A stretch of DNA of 64,000 nucleotides from JAJEDW01 sp963555775 (GTDB lineage: Bacteria; Acidobacteriota; Terriglobia; 20CM-2-55-15), in NCBI GenBank assembly GCA_963555775.3, contig CAUVWY020000009.1, positions 744,001 to 808,000 of the forward strand. Reading direction: 5' to 3'. Positions 23,644 through 33,411 of this stretch are shown here, one piece after another. A model generated the notes under the pieces. It was given only the letters and a program-made list of their open reading frames with translations, searched no databases and was not told where the DNA came from. The position numbers and the translations under genes are program-made. How positions within the stretch are numbered: position 1 is the first letter of the stretch; every line of letters starts with the position of its first letter.

Positions 23644-26407
23644 TTAAGGTGACGCTTCCCAAGAGTAACTGAGGCCGATGAAGTGGTAGGCGCCGTTGAA
23701 CCCCCAAGGGGTGTACTCGCTGTAGCGTTCTCCGTTGCGCAACCCGACGGGGCTCTCCCCCGGGTAGGTATTGAACACGTTTTGAGAACCGAATGCCAAG
23801 GTGGTGGAATCGGTGAGGGGCAGACTGAGTTCGAGATCGAGGATGGGTTTGCCGCTGTAGAATTTCGGGTCATCGCCGTCGAACCAGCCGCCGTAATAAC
23901 TCAGGCGGCCGAGGATGTCCATCCGTCCAACACCCTGGTTGGCGATGAAGTTCCAGCGAGTTTCGGGCAATGCTTCCTCGAGTCGCTGGATTCGGTTGGC
24001 TGAGAGCGTCAGCGGGTTGAATTCGGTGACTTCGGTATCGGTGTGGTTGAAGGCGAAGCTGAACGCGGTGTTGCCGCCGAGCGCGGGCGGAGTGTAAGTC
24101 GAAATCACGTCGATTCCTCGAGTATGTGTCGCGAAATCGTTGATGAAGAACCGGAAGGTCCGCAGGTTGCCGGCACTGGTGATCCCCTCCGCGACGAGAA
24201 TGTCGACTTCGTCCGCCGACAGATTAATGTCTCGCGAGTTCCCGAAACGGTCGGACAGGTCGATGCGGAAATAGTCGGCCGTGAAGGTGAAGCGGCCGGT
24301 ATCTACAATTGTCCCGACGGCGTAGTTGACCGATTTCTCCGGCTGCAGCGGCCGCCCTCCATACCGCTGGGCGAGTTCGGAAGTCGACGGGATGGTTCCG
24401 CGGTTGACCAAATCCATGAGCGTCGAGTCGAACTGAGTCGACACGTTGAAGGTGTTCTGCTGTCCCGGCGTCGGCGCGCGGAACCCGTTGCTGACGCTGG
24501 CGCGGACGGCCACGGCGCTGTTCAACCGGACTCGTCCGGATAGCTTGCCGTTGACCGTAGTGCCGAAATCCTCGAAGTCTTCAATGCGGATGGCGGCGTC
24601 GAGAGTCCACTGTTCTTGCCGGCCGCTCAACTCGACGTCGCCGTAGACTGCCACGTTGCTGCGGTTCCAGTTTCCCGCCGCGATCGGGCTGAATCCGGGG
24701 AAGCCATTGGATGCGGCGCTGAAGCCCTGCGCGGCGTAGGGACCGAAGTCCCACGACTCCTGTTGGCCGAGGCCGACCGTGAACTGCTCGTCACGCCATT
24801 CGGCGCCTCCGGCGAGGTTGAGCATGTCGTTGACGGGATAGGAGATATCGAAGTTGACGCCGATCTCCCGCTGCCTGTAGAGGCCGGGATCGAACGACGT
24901 GGGCGTATCCGGACCGTAGGAGGCGTTGACGGTGTTATAGATGAAAAAGTCCGCCTCGTTGGAACCGACGCTCACGCTGGCATCCCAAACGATGCCGCTG
25001 GGAGCGAATCCTCGCAGGCCGGCGGTGACCGACGTATCGGTCGCGTCGCCTCCAAAACGCGGCGTGAAACCGCCCGGAAAGAGTTCCTGGAAAGAGAAGC
25101 AGTCCGGATCGGCAAGAATCCGGTCAAGGGCCGCCGGATCGGGTACATCGTTGACGATGGTTACCGTGGGGCAGAGGGCCGAGCCTTCGCCGCGGGCGGC
25201 GCGCCGGTCGCCCACGAGCAGGGTCTTGCCGGCATCGTTGCTGAACACGCCGCCGCGGGTGTTGGGATTTCTGAAGAAGAACCCCCCGTCCACCTTCTTG
25301 CCGGCGTAGTTCGCATGTCCGTGGAACTGGAGGCCATTGCTGAAGAGGTGCCCGAAATTGCCGAAGAACTTGAAGTCGTCGTCGATTTCCGGAGAGCCCC
25401 AGACCTGGGCCGGATCGCGGACATTGCGGTTGCCGGCCAGGATCAGAGCCGCCGCGTCGGCACGCTGGATGCTGCGGTCGCTCTCAGAAGAGTTGCCGTA
25501 TTCGAGGCTGAGGTTGGCAAACCCGGTGGCGCCCAGCGGCAACCCCCACGTTGCCGGCGAGAGTGTAACCCCCGCCTCCGCCGTCGTGGTGGACTCCACT
25601 GCGGAACTCGACACTGCCACCGGACGGGGCGTCCTTAAGCAGAAAATTAAGCACCCCGGCAATGGCGCCCGAGCCGTACTGTGCCGCCGCGCCGTCGCGC
25701 AGCACTTCCACCTGTCGTAACGCGATCGCGGGGATTGCAGAAATGTCCGGTCCCTGAGCGCCGTCCGAGACGCCGTTGCTACTCCAGGTGATGATCGCCG
25801 AGCGATGGCGGCGTTTTCCGTTTACCAGGATCAATGTGTGGTCGGGCGCCAGATTGCGCAGGTTCGCCGGCCGCGAAATGGTGGCGGCGTCGCTGATCGG
25901 CTGGATATTGACATTGTAGGATGGAACGATCGCCCGCAATCGATCGCTCAAACTGGCGGTGCCCTGACTCGCGATCTCCTCCGTCCCGATGACGTCGACC
26001 GGCACCGTCGACTCGGTGACCGACCGGGGCCGGGCGCGCGTCCCGACCACGACAGTCGCCGTTTGCAACGCGCCGACCTCGAGCGCAAAGTTCAGCACCG
26101 CCTGTTGGTCCGCCCTCAGTTCGACATTGGTGTAGGAACCGGTTCGAAAGGCGGGAAACTCCGCTGTCAAGGTGTAGAGTCCGGGTAGCAAACCCGTAAA
26201 CGCGTAGCTTCCGTTCCCGTCGGTTGCACCCGTAGTGACCATTCCGGTCGTGTCGTGGGTCGCGGTGACTTCCGCGCTCGGGATGAATGCCCCGGTGCTG
26301 TCGGTCACGGTCCCGCTCAATGTGGCGTTCCCCTGGGCCAACGTGCCGGTGGATGAACCCAGCAGCAATGCAACCCCGAGGGCGATGACGCCAAAATGTT
26401 CTCGCAT
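23644..26407 (-). pseudogene. TonB-dependent receptor interrupted by a frameshift
   Basis: Two overlapping open frames together make one receptor. The 5' part (26407 to about 25545) has a signal peptide, a carboxypeptidase-regulatory domain (LSGTVTDSTGAFIPSAEVTA) and a plug domain (VLRDGAAAQYGSGAIAGVLN). The 3' part (to 23644) is the beta-barrel, ending AYHFIGLSYSWEASP. The frame breaks at a C5 run on the plus strand (25543-25547): dropping one base would join GNVG to LPLGATGFANLS. Unlike the Oar-like receptor at 7061 this resembles ligand-gated siderophore-type receptors. Either a genuine pseudogene or a homopolymer sequencing error. Confidence 0.8.
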
Positions 26408-26464
26408 GACGACTTCCTCGCCGTGACGAAAGTGGCACCGATTCCATCCTGACGGGGATCGATA

Positions 26465-26904
26465 TTACTCCGGCCGTTTCATGTCCTCCGGTGCCACGTC
26501 CCGAACGTGCTGGGCAAAATACCACTGATGGCCTTCCGGGTCCTGGGCGCAGTAGGTCCGGTCGCCGTAGAACATGTCCGCGGGCTCCTGGAGGATCCTG
26601 GCCCCGGCCGCTTGCGCCCCGCCCGAAGTGCGCATCGACATCTTCGACATAGAGGTAAAGATGTTGTGTCACATGCCCCAACGCCTTCGGGATTCTTGTA
26701 ATCCGCGCCCGGGCACCCCATCATGATCATCCCGTCTCCGAGTGTCATCGCTCCATGTTGGACGCTGCCGTCTGGACCCACAAAGCGTTCACCGAACTCG
26801 GCCAGACCGAATGCCGCGGCCAACCAGTCGATCGCGGTCCCCACGTCCCGGTACAGCAGGTAGGGAATGATCCTCGGTCCATCGGGAATTGCCTTGACGC
26901 CCAT
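26465..26904 (-). pseudogene. VOC-fold (glyoxalase/bleomycin-resistance-like) gene with two frameshifts
   Basis: Three frames, read in turn, restore one protein of about 140 residues: PRIIPYLLYRDVGTAIDWL and GERFVGPDGSVQHGAM in the first; VTQHLYLYVEDVDAHFGR in the second; AQAAGARILQEPADMFYGD, DPEGHQWYFAQH in the third. This is a standard VOC protein with its paired beta-alpha-beta-beta-beta units. The shifts are at the CCCC run 26676-26679 and near the C-rich 26616-26624. Only 57 bp separate it from the broken TonB receptor. Confidence 0.75.
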
Positions 26905-26963
26905 CGCATCGCCTCCTGTTTGAGCCAAGGACTATACCCCAGAATGAATCCACCGATCCGTGT

Positions 26964-27053
26964 CAGCCCGTGGCAGAATCCTGCGGGGCCGCTTTACGAC
27001 CGCCATCGGACGATATGCGAGGCGGCGCAACGAAGTCGATGCCTCACCATCGA
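26964..27053 (+). repeat. Half copy of the dispersed inverted-repeat element
   Basis: CAGCCCGTGGCAGAATCC at 26964 matches the end of the 2809-3220 element, and the following bases including ATATGCGAGGC and CGAAGTCGATG continue the match with the 2811-2900 region. The right end is missing. It lies directly upstream of the permease gene, whose possible -10 (TATAAT, 27066-27071) is 11 nt before its ATG. Confidence 0.6.
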
Positions 27054-27082
27054 CCCGGCGGACGTGTATAATCCGCGAAACC

Positions 27083-28441
27083 ATGGAAGAAACAACCAGC
27101 GGACAATCCGCAACGCCCGGCACGGGAGAACCGACGCTCCGGCGCAGCGTCACCCTGTGGCAGATGACACTCTACGCGACCGGCGGCATGCTGGGCGCCG
27201 GTATTTATGGCCTGATCGGGCAAGTGGCCGCCGAGATGGGTTCGGCGATCTGGCTTGCCTTTCTTCTATCGCTGGTGGCGGCGGGGCTGACGGGGTTGTC
27301 GTATGCCTCTCTCGGCTCGCGCTATCCGCGCGCGGGTGGCGCCGCCTACATCACGCATCGCGCCTATGGCCGCAATCTGCTCACCCATGTCGTCGGGCTC
27401 ACAGTAGCCTGCTCGGGCTTCACCTCGATTGCGGCCGGCGCCCGCGTGGTGGGCGAGAATCTGCAAGCCCTGCCGGGTCTCGAAGGGTTGCCCACGGGCA
27501 TGCTGGCGTTCACCTATCTGGCCATCGTGGGCGCCATCGTCTACCGCGGCATCCGCGAGTCGATGTGGGTCAACGTCGCCTGTACGTTGGTGGAGGCAGG
27601 GGGATTGCTGCTTGTTATCGCGGTTGGCGTGCGCTTCTGGGGTTCGGCGAATTTATTGGAATTCCCGGTTGGTGCGGAAACCGAAGCTGGCCTTCCCCTG
27701 GTGCTGTTGGTGCAGGGCGTCGTGCTCACCTTCTACGCCTTTCTCGGCTTTGAGGATTCAATCAACGTTGCCGAGGAGTTGAAGAATCCAAGGCGCGACT
27801 TGCCATACGGTCTGGTGATGGCACTGATACTGACCGTCGTCATCTACATGTGCGTGGCGATCACGGCCGTCTCGGTGGTGCCGTGGCAGGAATTGGCCGA
27901 AGCCAATGCGCCGCTGGCCGAAGTCGTGACGCGCGCCGCGCCCTGGGTTCCGGCATGGGTGTTCATCGCTATCACCATTTTCGCGGTTGCCAATACCGGG
28001 CTGATCAATTACGTCACCGCTTCGCGCCTCTTGTTCGGGATGTCCCGCGACAAGCATCTGCCCCGCGCGCTCTCCATCGTCCATCCGGTGCGGCGCACGC
28101 CCTATGTCGCCATTGGGCTGATCTTCGTGTTGATCTCGATCCTGATTATGTCGGGCGACATCTCACAATTGGCCTCGGCCACGGTGTTGCTGCTGCTGTT
28201 GGTGTTTTCAGTGGTGAACAGCGCACTTGTCATCCTGAAGCTGCGGCCAGGCGAGCCCCTGGGGGCGTTCGAACTACCCCTTGCGGTTCCCGCGCTCGGC
28301 GCCTTGGTCTGTCTCGTGATGTTTGTTGCCCGCATCACGGCTGGCGATTGGCGGGCCCCGGCAATCGCCGGTGCGTTGTTGTTGGGCGTCGGTTTGCTCT
28401 ATCTCTGGATCAATCCTCAGCGCGCGACGGCCGAGGAATAG
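27083..28441 (+). CDS. APC-superfamily amino acid permease
   Basis: A 452-residue inner-membrane transporter with about 12 predicted hydrophobic segments. The first helix contains the unwound-substrate motif GGMLGAGIYGLIG near residue 31, and the protein keeps FYAFLGFEDSINVAEELKNP in helix 6, both APC hallmarks. Likely a cationic or neutral amino-acid importer, but the substrate is not readable. The ATG at 27083 is chosen because codons further upstream come from a repeat element. TATAAT lies 11 nt before the ATG, so the leader would be very short. Confidence 0.88.
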   Translation: MEETTSGQSATPGTGEPTLRRSVTLWQMTLYATGGMLGAGIYGLIGQVAAEMGSAIWLAFLLSLVAAGLTGLSYASLGSRYPRAGGAAYITHRAYGRNLLTHVVGLTVACSGFTSIAAGARVVGENLQALPGLEGLPTGMLAFTYLAIVGAIVYRGIRESMWVNVACTLVEAGGLLLVIAVGVRFWGSANLLEFPVGAETEAGLPLVLLVQGVVLTFYAFLGFEDSINVAEELKNPRRDLPYGLVMALILTVVIYMCVAITAVSVVPWQELAEANAPLAEVVTRAAPWVPAWVFIAITIFAVANTGLINYVTASRLLFGMSRDKHLPRALSIVHPVRRTPYVAIGLIFVLISILIMSGDISQLASATVLLLLLVFSVVNSALVILKLRPGEPLGAFELPLAVPALGALVCLVMFVARITAGDWRAPAIAGALLLGVGLLYLWINPQRATAEE

Positions 28442-28529
28442 GCCCGGCTATTACTGCCCGACGTGGAGTGGGGTGCGGAAACCGCAACATCTCGATCCGG
28501 GATCGGATGCGGGTCGCTCGTCCATCCAG

Positions 28530-28572
28530 GCATCCAGTGGCGGAACCCTTAGGCGCTTGTCCACTGGCTGCT
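28530..28572. repeat. Minimal hairpin remnant of the repeat-element ends
   Basis: CCAGTGGCGGAACCCTTAGG followed 10 bases later by CCACTGGCTGCT forms a short hairpin whose arms resemble the two ends of the 2809-3220 element with nothing between. It stands in the 202-bp gap between the permease and the amidohydrolase. Confidence 0.45.
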
Positions 28573-28643
28573 ATACTCGACCGCATGATCGCGGGCCGGG
28601 AACCAATCGGCTTTGAACCGGCCTCGGCAGGAGGCTTTCGACC

Positions 28644-29819
28644 ATGACGATGACACGCCGCAGCTTTGTCAGGGTTGCCGCGGCAGGCGCCGCAATGCTC
28701 GGTAACGCCCCGAAGTTGTTCGCCCAGACCTACGACCTGATCATCAAGGGCGGGCGAGTCGTCGATCCGTCACTCAGGCTCAACGCGGTCCGTGACGTGG
28801 CGATTTCCGGAGGGCGAATCGCGGCGGTCGAGACCGGTATCGTTGCGGATTCAACCGAAACCATCGATGCGAGCGGCAAGCTCGTCGTGCCGGGTTTGAT
28901 CGATATTCATACCCATGCCGCCCGCACCCCTGAAGGACCGTCGATGTGTCTGGCCGATGGCGTGACGGGGTTCATCGATGGCGGATCGCAAGGTGCCGAC
29001 GGCATCGCCGAGACGATCGCCAACGCCGCGTCGGCGCCACAACCAGGCCGTGTTCTGATCAATATCGGGCGCGCCGGCATCTTGCCCGAAGGCGATACGA
29101 TGGACATCGACCTCGCCGACGTCGCCGCGGCGCGCGATGCGATTACCGCGAACCCCGAATTCATCGTCGGCGTCAAGGCGCGGTTGACGCGCAATGTCTC
29201 GGCGGATGATCTGGAGGTGCTCCGGCGGGCGAAGGAGGTGGCCTCCTCGTTCAACCTGCCCGTCATGATCCATATGGGGCAATCGTCTTCCGCGATCTCC
29301 GAAATCATGGACCGGCTCGATCGAGGCGATATCGTCACTCATATGTTCGCACCGCCGCCAAACAGCATCGTCGACGGCGACGGCCGGATTCTGCCGGAGG
29401 TCATGGCCGCAAGGCGCCGCGGGGTCTGGTTCGATGTCGGTAACGGCACGACCGGCCATATGCGCTGGGACATTATCGAACAGGTGATGCAGGCGGGCTT
29501 CTGGCCCGACACGTTCTCCACCGACTGGAATGTCAACAGCAGGACCACCAGTGTCGTCGACTTCCCCAACTGCATGTCGAAGTTCCTGGGGCTGGGCATG
29601 TCGGTGGACGATGTGGTCGCATGCGCGACCGTCAATCCTTCGCGCGTGTTTCCGGTGTTCAACGACCGCGGAACGCTCAATGTTGGGGCGCCTGCCGATG
29701 TGGCGCTACTGGAGCTGCGCGAGGGCTCGTTCGAGTACCTCGACAATTACGACAACACGCTGACGGGACGCCAGAGGCTGTTCCCGTCCGGCACCGTGCT
29801 GGCCGGAGAATTAGCGTAA
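28644..29819 (+). CDS. Tat-exported amidohydrolase (dihydroorotase/deacetylase-like)
   Basis: A 391-residue metallohydrolase with a twin-arginine signal (TRRSFVRVAAAGA, residues 4-16). The TIM-barrel amidohydrolase features are IDIHTHAA (first metal pair), GVKARLT (likely carbamylated Lys), MIHMG and VTHMF (His ligands) and STDWN (catalytic Asp). It resembles the EF_0837/AHA_3915 group of amidohydrolase/deacetylases, often annotated as dihydroorotase-like, but export rules out a pyrimidine role. Substrate unknown; the position after an amino-acid permease hints at acylated amino acids or peptides, which is inference only. Confidence 0.85.
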   Translation: MTMTRRSFVRVAAAGAAMLGNAPKLFAQTYDLIIKGGRVVDPSLRLNAVRDVAISGGRIAAVETGIVADSTETIDASGKLVVPGLIDIHTHAARTPEGPSMCLADGVTGFIDGGSQGADGIAETIANAASAPQPGRVLINIGRAGILPEGDTMDIDLADVAAARDAITANPEFIVGVKARLTRNVSADDLEVLRRAKEVASSFNLPVMIHMGQSSSAISEIMDRLDRGDIVTHMFAPPPNSIVDGDGRILPEVMAARRRGVWFDVGNGTTGHMRWDIIEQVMQAGFWPDTFSTDWNVNSRTTSVVDFPNCMSKFLGLGMSVDDVVACATVNPSRVFPVFNDRGTLNVGAPADVALLELREGSFEYLDNYDNTLTGRQRLFPSGTVLAGELA

Positions 29820-29991
29820 CCCCGCGACGGCTGCAGGCGCCGCCCCGCGTCGAGATGGCGACCCGAGTGGCCCCTGCCACCGGCCGCCGGATCTTGCCTT
29901 GACTCGAACCTTGACTCGAACAACTTGACAGACGCAGTCTCCGGCTCGTAGCCTGATCCCGATTCGATCGAATGCTTCCTCGGACAGCCCG

Positions 29992-30672
29992 ATGTACAAC
30001 CGCATACGAGACCTTCTGATTTTCTCGGGGTTGGTCACCTGCGTCTTGCCAGCCGTTTTTGCTCAACAACCAGACCTGGCCGGCGGCTGGATACGGAACG
30101 GAGGTACGGTAGACTTTGGCGAGTGGGACCTCACCGAGGAAGGGCAACGCCAGTTCGATGCCTACGATTTCAACACGGATGACCCTGCGTTGCATTGCAT
30201 CGCCTCCAGTTGGACGCGCGTCTGGCTGAATCCCAACGTGTTGGTCGAAATCACGCAGGATGAAGATCAGGTTCGTCTGCGCCACGAGTGGATGGACCTC
30301 GATCGAAGAATTCCGATTGTCGATCCTGCCGCCGCAAATCCGCCGCGTGGGCATGTTGAAGGACAGCCGGCTCTCGGACGCTTCATGGCCTGGTATGACA
30401 GCGACACCCTGGTCATCGACACGATCGATGTCGCACCGGGCTACGTGTCCACTATGCAGCAGTGGGCGGGTTTGCCGCAGAGCAGAACGATGCGAACCGT
30501 CGAGCGGCTCAGACGCACTGGAGATCTGCTGACAATCGAGATCACGCATGTGGATTCGGCCATGTACCGACAGCCGCTCATTGTCACGATAACGTATCCG
30601 CGATCGCAGTTCGAACTGTTGGATTATGGTTGCAATCCCGAGGACGCGGCGATCATCTCGCCGAACAGGTGA
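29992..30672 (+). CDS. Secreted protein of the W-x-x-D-T-L-V-x-D-T family
   Basis: A 226-residue exported protein (signal peptide ending LPAVFAQ, residue 25). Its core MAWYDSDTLVIDTIDVAPG, MRTVERLRRTGDLLTIEIT and a late Cys (YGCNPEDAA) correspond to the WEGDTLVVDT - ERFxR - YExTxxDP - Cys pattern shared by six other proteins in this window. The fold and function are not known to me. It is followed after 5 bp by a DUF6152-like gene, so the two are almost certainly co-translated. Confidence 0.6.
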   Translation: MYNRIRDLLIFSGLVTCVLPAVFAQQPDLAGGWIRNGGTVDFGEWDLTEEGQRQFDAYDFNTDDPALHCIASSWTRVWLNPNVLVEITQDEDQVRLRHEWMDLDRRIPIVDPAAANPPRGHVEGQPALGRFMAWYDSDTLVIDTIDVAPGYVSTMQQWAGLPQSRTMRTVERLRRTGDLLTIEITHVDSAMYRQPLIVTITYPRSQFELLDYGCNPEDAAIISPNR

Positions 30673-30677
30673 TTGAT

Positions 30678-31043
30678 ATGAATTGGAGTTTTGCCCCGGC
30701 CATGTTCGGCCTTCTGGCACTCGGCGCGCCCATGGCAGCGCACCATTCAGTACCCGTCAACTTCGATTCGTCCCGTGAGGTCACGATCGAGGGTGTGCTC
30801 ACCGAGGTGGTGTGGATAAACCCGCATTCGCGCTTTCGAGTCGACGTCAAGAGCGAGGACGGCCGAAACCTCGAATGGCTGGTCGAGATGGGCGCGATTA
30901 ATACCATGAGGCGTGCCGGCTTTGAGACCGAGCGGTTTGTGGTGGGCGATTCGATAACCGTCATGGGCTGGCCCGGCCATCGCGAGGGTACGGTCCTGCT
31001 GAGGTCGGTTGTTCTTCCCGACGGCACTCGACTCTCACCCTGA
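30678..31043 (+). CDS. DUF6152-like secreted protein
   Basis: A 121-residue protein. After the signal peptide the mature part begins AHHSVPVNFDSSREVTIEG and contains EVVWINPHSRFRVDV. The combination 'A-HH' directly after the signal, a VT/TLxG strand and the NPH motif defines the family I recall as DUF6152; seven more copies are in this window. A single beta-barrel-like domain of about 100 residues is expected. It follows a W-x-x-D-T-L protein by 5 bp. Function unknown. Confidence 0.7.
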   Translation: MNWSFAPAMFGLLALGAPMAAHHSVPVNFDSSREVTIEGVLTEVVWINPHSRFRVDVKSEDGRNLEWLVEMGAINTMRRAGFETERFVVGDSITVMGWPGHREGTVLLRSVVLPDGTRLSP

Positions 31044-31142
31044 ACGAGCCGCGAGGTCGGGATCGTTCGGGGATGCGGGTAGTCCCGTTGCCCATGGGAC
31101 AGGACACTTTCTCGGGAAGTCAAGGCACCTCGACCACCGGGA

Positions 31143-33058
31143 CACGGCAAATTTGTTCTCAGATGGAGCATGATGTGGAGGATGAATTTCGAGTCATTCT
31201 CAAGTAGTCGAAGACGAGACGGGTATTGAAAGAGAGTTTGCGCATCGATTGGGCGATCGATTGAGCGGGTTTTTGAAAGGATTTGAGAATACCGACGGCA
31301 AAGCGTCGGAGGCGGGTGATGTTTTCCGGGCCGAAGCCGGTGCGGATTCGACTGCGGTCCTCATCGTAATTCCAGTCGATGATGTAATGGACGCTTTCGA
31401 TACTCCAATGACCGCGATTGATGGCCAGCAAGCGTTCGGGGGAGGTTTCGCCGGGTGAGCGGCTCGTGATGCCCAGCGCGGTTTCACACGTGAGGGCGCC
31501 GGATTTCTTGTCGATGGATTCGCGCTCGATCCGAAAGACCTGGCCCAGGTGGGGAAAGTCGAGGTAGTGGTTGAGTTCGGCGCTACACCAAATGCGCCGG
31601 GTTTCGATGCGGCCATGATCGGGCGGGGTGACCTCGACAAAGTCGGGTTGTCCGCGGGTTTGGAACTGGAACGCGATATCGCGTTCCAGCGTCGGTTGGT
31701 TGCCTTTGACCGTGAAATGATAGTGCGCTCCCCGCTCGACCAAATAGCGCGCGATCGCGCGTTGGGTCAGCAGGGCATCGCCGGTGATGTCCTTGCCGGC
31801 GATGTCGCAGGTTTGAAGCAAGGGAACGGCCATGCCGATTTCGTTCGTGCGCTTGCGCTCCTCGCCGCCGGCTACAGGCAGGGTTCCCACTTTTTTTGGG
31901 TGTAGCAGCGTTTCGACTCATGCCCGACCACGCTCATGATGTGGGTCTGACGCCCGTCCGAGTCGAGGGCGTTCTTCATCGTCTTGCCATCCATGGCCAG
32001 CGCATCGTCCGGGGCGCCCCACGCCCGATTCCACGCATTGAGCGCCCGGTCCAGCGCCCCCGGTTCAATCCGGACCAGACAATCCCGAATCACAAACTCG
32101 CTGGGAACCACATAGCGGCCGTTCTCCCGCCGGCAGCCAAAACGTTCGCGGGCTTTCTGCCCCAGGGCATCGGCCCAATCCGAGATGGCTTTATAGCCGT
32201 GCATGCCGCACAGCGTCGCGCCCGCCGCGATGCCCAGCACTGCCGACAAGGGATGGCGCCGTCCCTGAGCGCGGCGCGGATCGGGAATGGTCTTGAAGCA
32301 CTGGGGGAGTTGGCGCATCTGTGCGGCATTGAGCATGATCTTGGGGGCTCCGGTGAGTTGAAGATGTTCCCGGCCAGGGTGGGTCAGTTGCCTGCGCGCA
32401 TCGCGGCACAAGGGGCGCACAAAGACAAGCTTCGGGGCATCGGCTTCGGCGCTGTAGCCGTCCCGGGTGCGCCGGTATCCCCGGGTCCGTCCCAGTTCCA
32501 ACCAGTTCGACGCGCGATACACGCCACCATGGAAGCGCCGGGGATCCACAAACGTTTCCAGCAGCAGCAACCCATGACCGAACCGTTCGCGCCAATCCGA
32601 CCCGGCCCGCCGCTCGGTCCCTGACAACACCCGCGAGCCCACATTCGGCCGATTCCAGCCCGGCAGGATCAAAAAGCGACTGTTGTTCGCGATCAGTTTC
32701 AGCCGCCCATACTGCGAGCGGAAGTCCCAGACGATCCATCGATCCCGAACCCCGCACTTCAGCGCCGACGCCGACAGGCTCAGTTGCGCCACCCACTGCC
32801 CGCGCCATGTGGCCACGTACCAGACCGTCTCCCCGATCTTCGCCAGTGCGCCCAGATAATGATGACGCTTCATCTGCTCTTGATACTGCCCTTCCTCGCT
32901 TCGCTCCACTGGCCGTACCCCGATCTCCGACAACTCCTGGCTGGTCATTTCCCTCCACTCCATTCAGCGTTTTATACAGGAAATCCCTCGCTATGTCCAG
33001 CTTGCCAGGCCAAACCACTGAATTCGCGGACGTTCACTGGAAGGACAAATTCACCCTG
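31143..33058 (-). mobile_element. ISAs1-family insertion sequence, 1916 bp
   Basis: The ends are imperfect inverted repeats: CACGGCAAATTTGTTCT at 31143 and, read on the other strand from 33058, CAGGGTGAATTTGTCCT. Both sides carry the same 10-bp sequence ACCACCGGGA (31133-31142 and 33059-33068), a target duplication of the size expected for ISAs1. Removing the element and one copy restores an open frame on the minus strand that ends ...FTTLPVVPVVEVP, so it landed in the last codons of a gene or gene remnant. The single transposase frame occupies most of the element. Confidence 0.85.
31159..32948 (-). CDS. ISAs1 transposase with N-terminal DUF4338 (DruA-like) domain, -1 frameshift
   Basis: About 596 residues if read through a -1 frameshift. 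Residues 1 to about 200 (MTSQELSEIGVRPV; YLGALAKIGETVWYVATWRG) match DUF4338, the domain of the Druantia protein DruA and of some transposases. Residues about 210-340 are the ISAs1 start (FKTIPDPRRAQGRRHPL; ALAMDGKTMKNAL). Around 31893 the frame breaks within CAA AAA AAG TGG; slipping back one base at A-AAA-AAG gives QKK-VGTLPVAGG, and the catalytic half continues (ITGDALLTQRAIARYL; HYHFTVKGNQ; RGHWSIESVHYIIDWNYDEDR). This may be programmed frameshifting or a decayed A7 run. Confidence 0.8.
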
Positions 33059-33123
33059 ACCACCGGGACGACGGGCAGTGTCGTGAAGATCCGGTTGACC
33101 CCATCCAGTTCGAAGGCCACGCC

Positions 33124-33411
33124 TCACGCACGGTGCCGCAGGTTCAGAGTCGACAGCGCATTGATCTGCCCCGCGTTCGCAATAGGCACGATCGGACCGA
33201 GTAGACCGGCCGGCTGCTCGACACACTGGCCGTTGTATGCCTGGATGCGCCGCAGGTAGGACTCGACCAGTTCGACGGTCGTGGTCTGACCGGTAAGGAG
33301 CGCCTCCTGAACTTCGACAATCGTGGTCTCCTCCAGCTCGAATCCCGACCCGGTGTCTCGAGGCCCCTCGCAGGCCGTGATGGCGAGCGGCAGGATCAGC
33401 GGCAATAACAT
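33124..33411 (-). pseudogene. Truncated N-terminus of a lipoprotein amidase
   Basis: A 95-codon fragment with a lipoprotein signal (MLLPLILPLAITAC) followed by FELEETTIVEVQEALLTG, TVELVESYLRRIQAYN and GQINALSTLN, the opening of amidase-signature enzymes. It ends at a stop where the family would continue toward the Ser-Ser-Lys catalytic core, which is absent. The same frame continues past the stop into the 3' end that the ISAs1 element interrupted. The gene has therefore lost its middle and then taken an insertion. Confidence 0.65.

Noticed and set aside
31159..32948. Druantia anti-phage system
   Set aside because: Only a DUF4338 domain is present and it is part of a transposase inside an IS with clear ends and target duplication; no druB, druC, druD or druE nearby.
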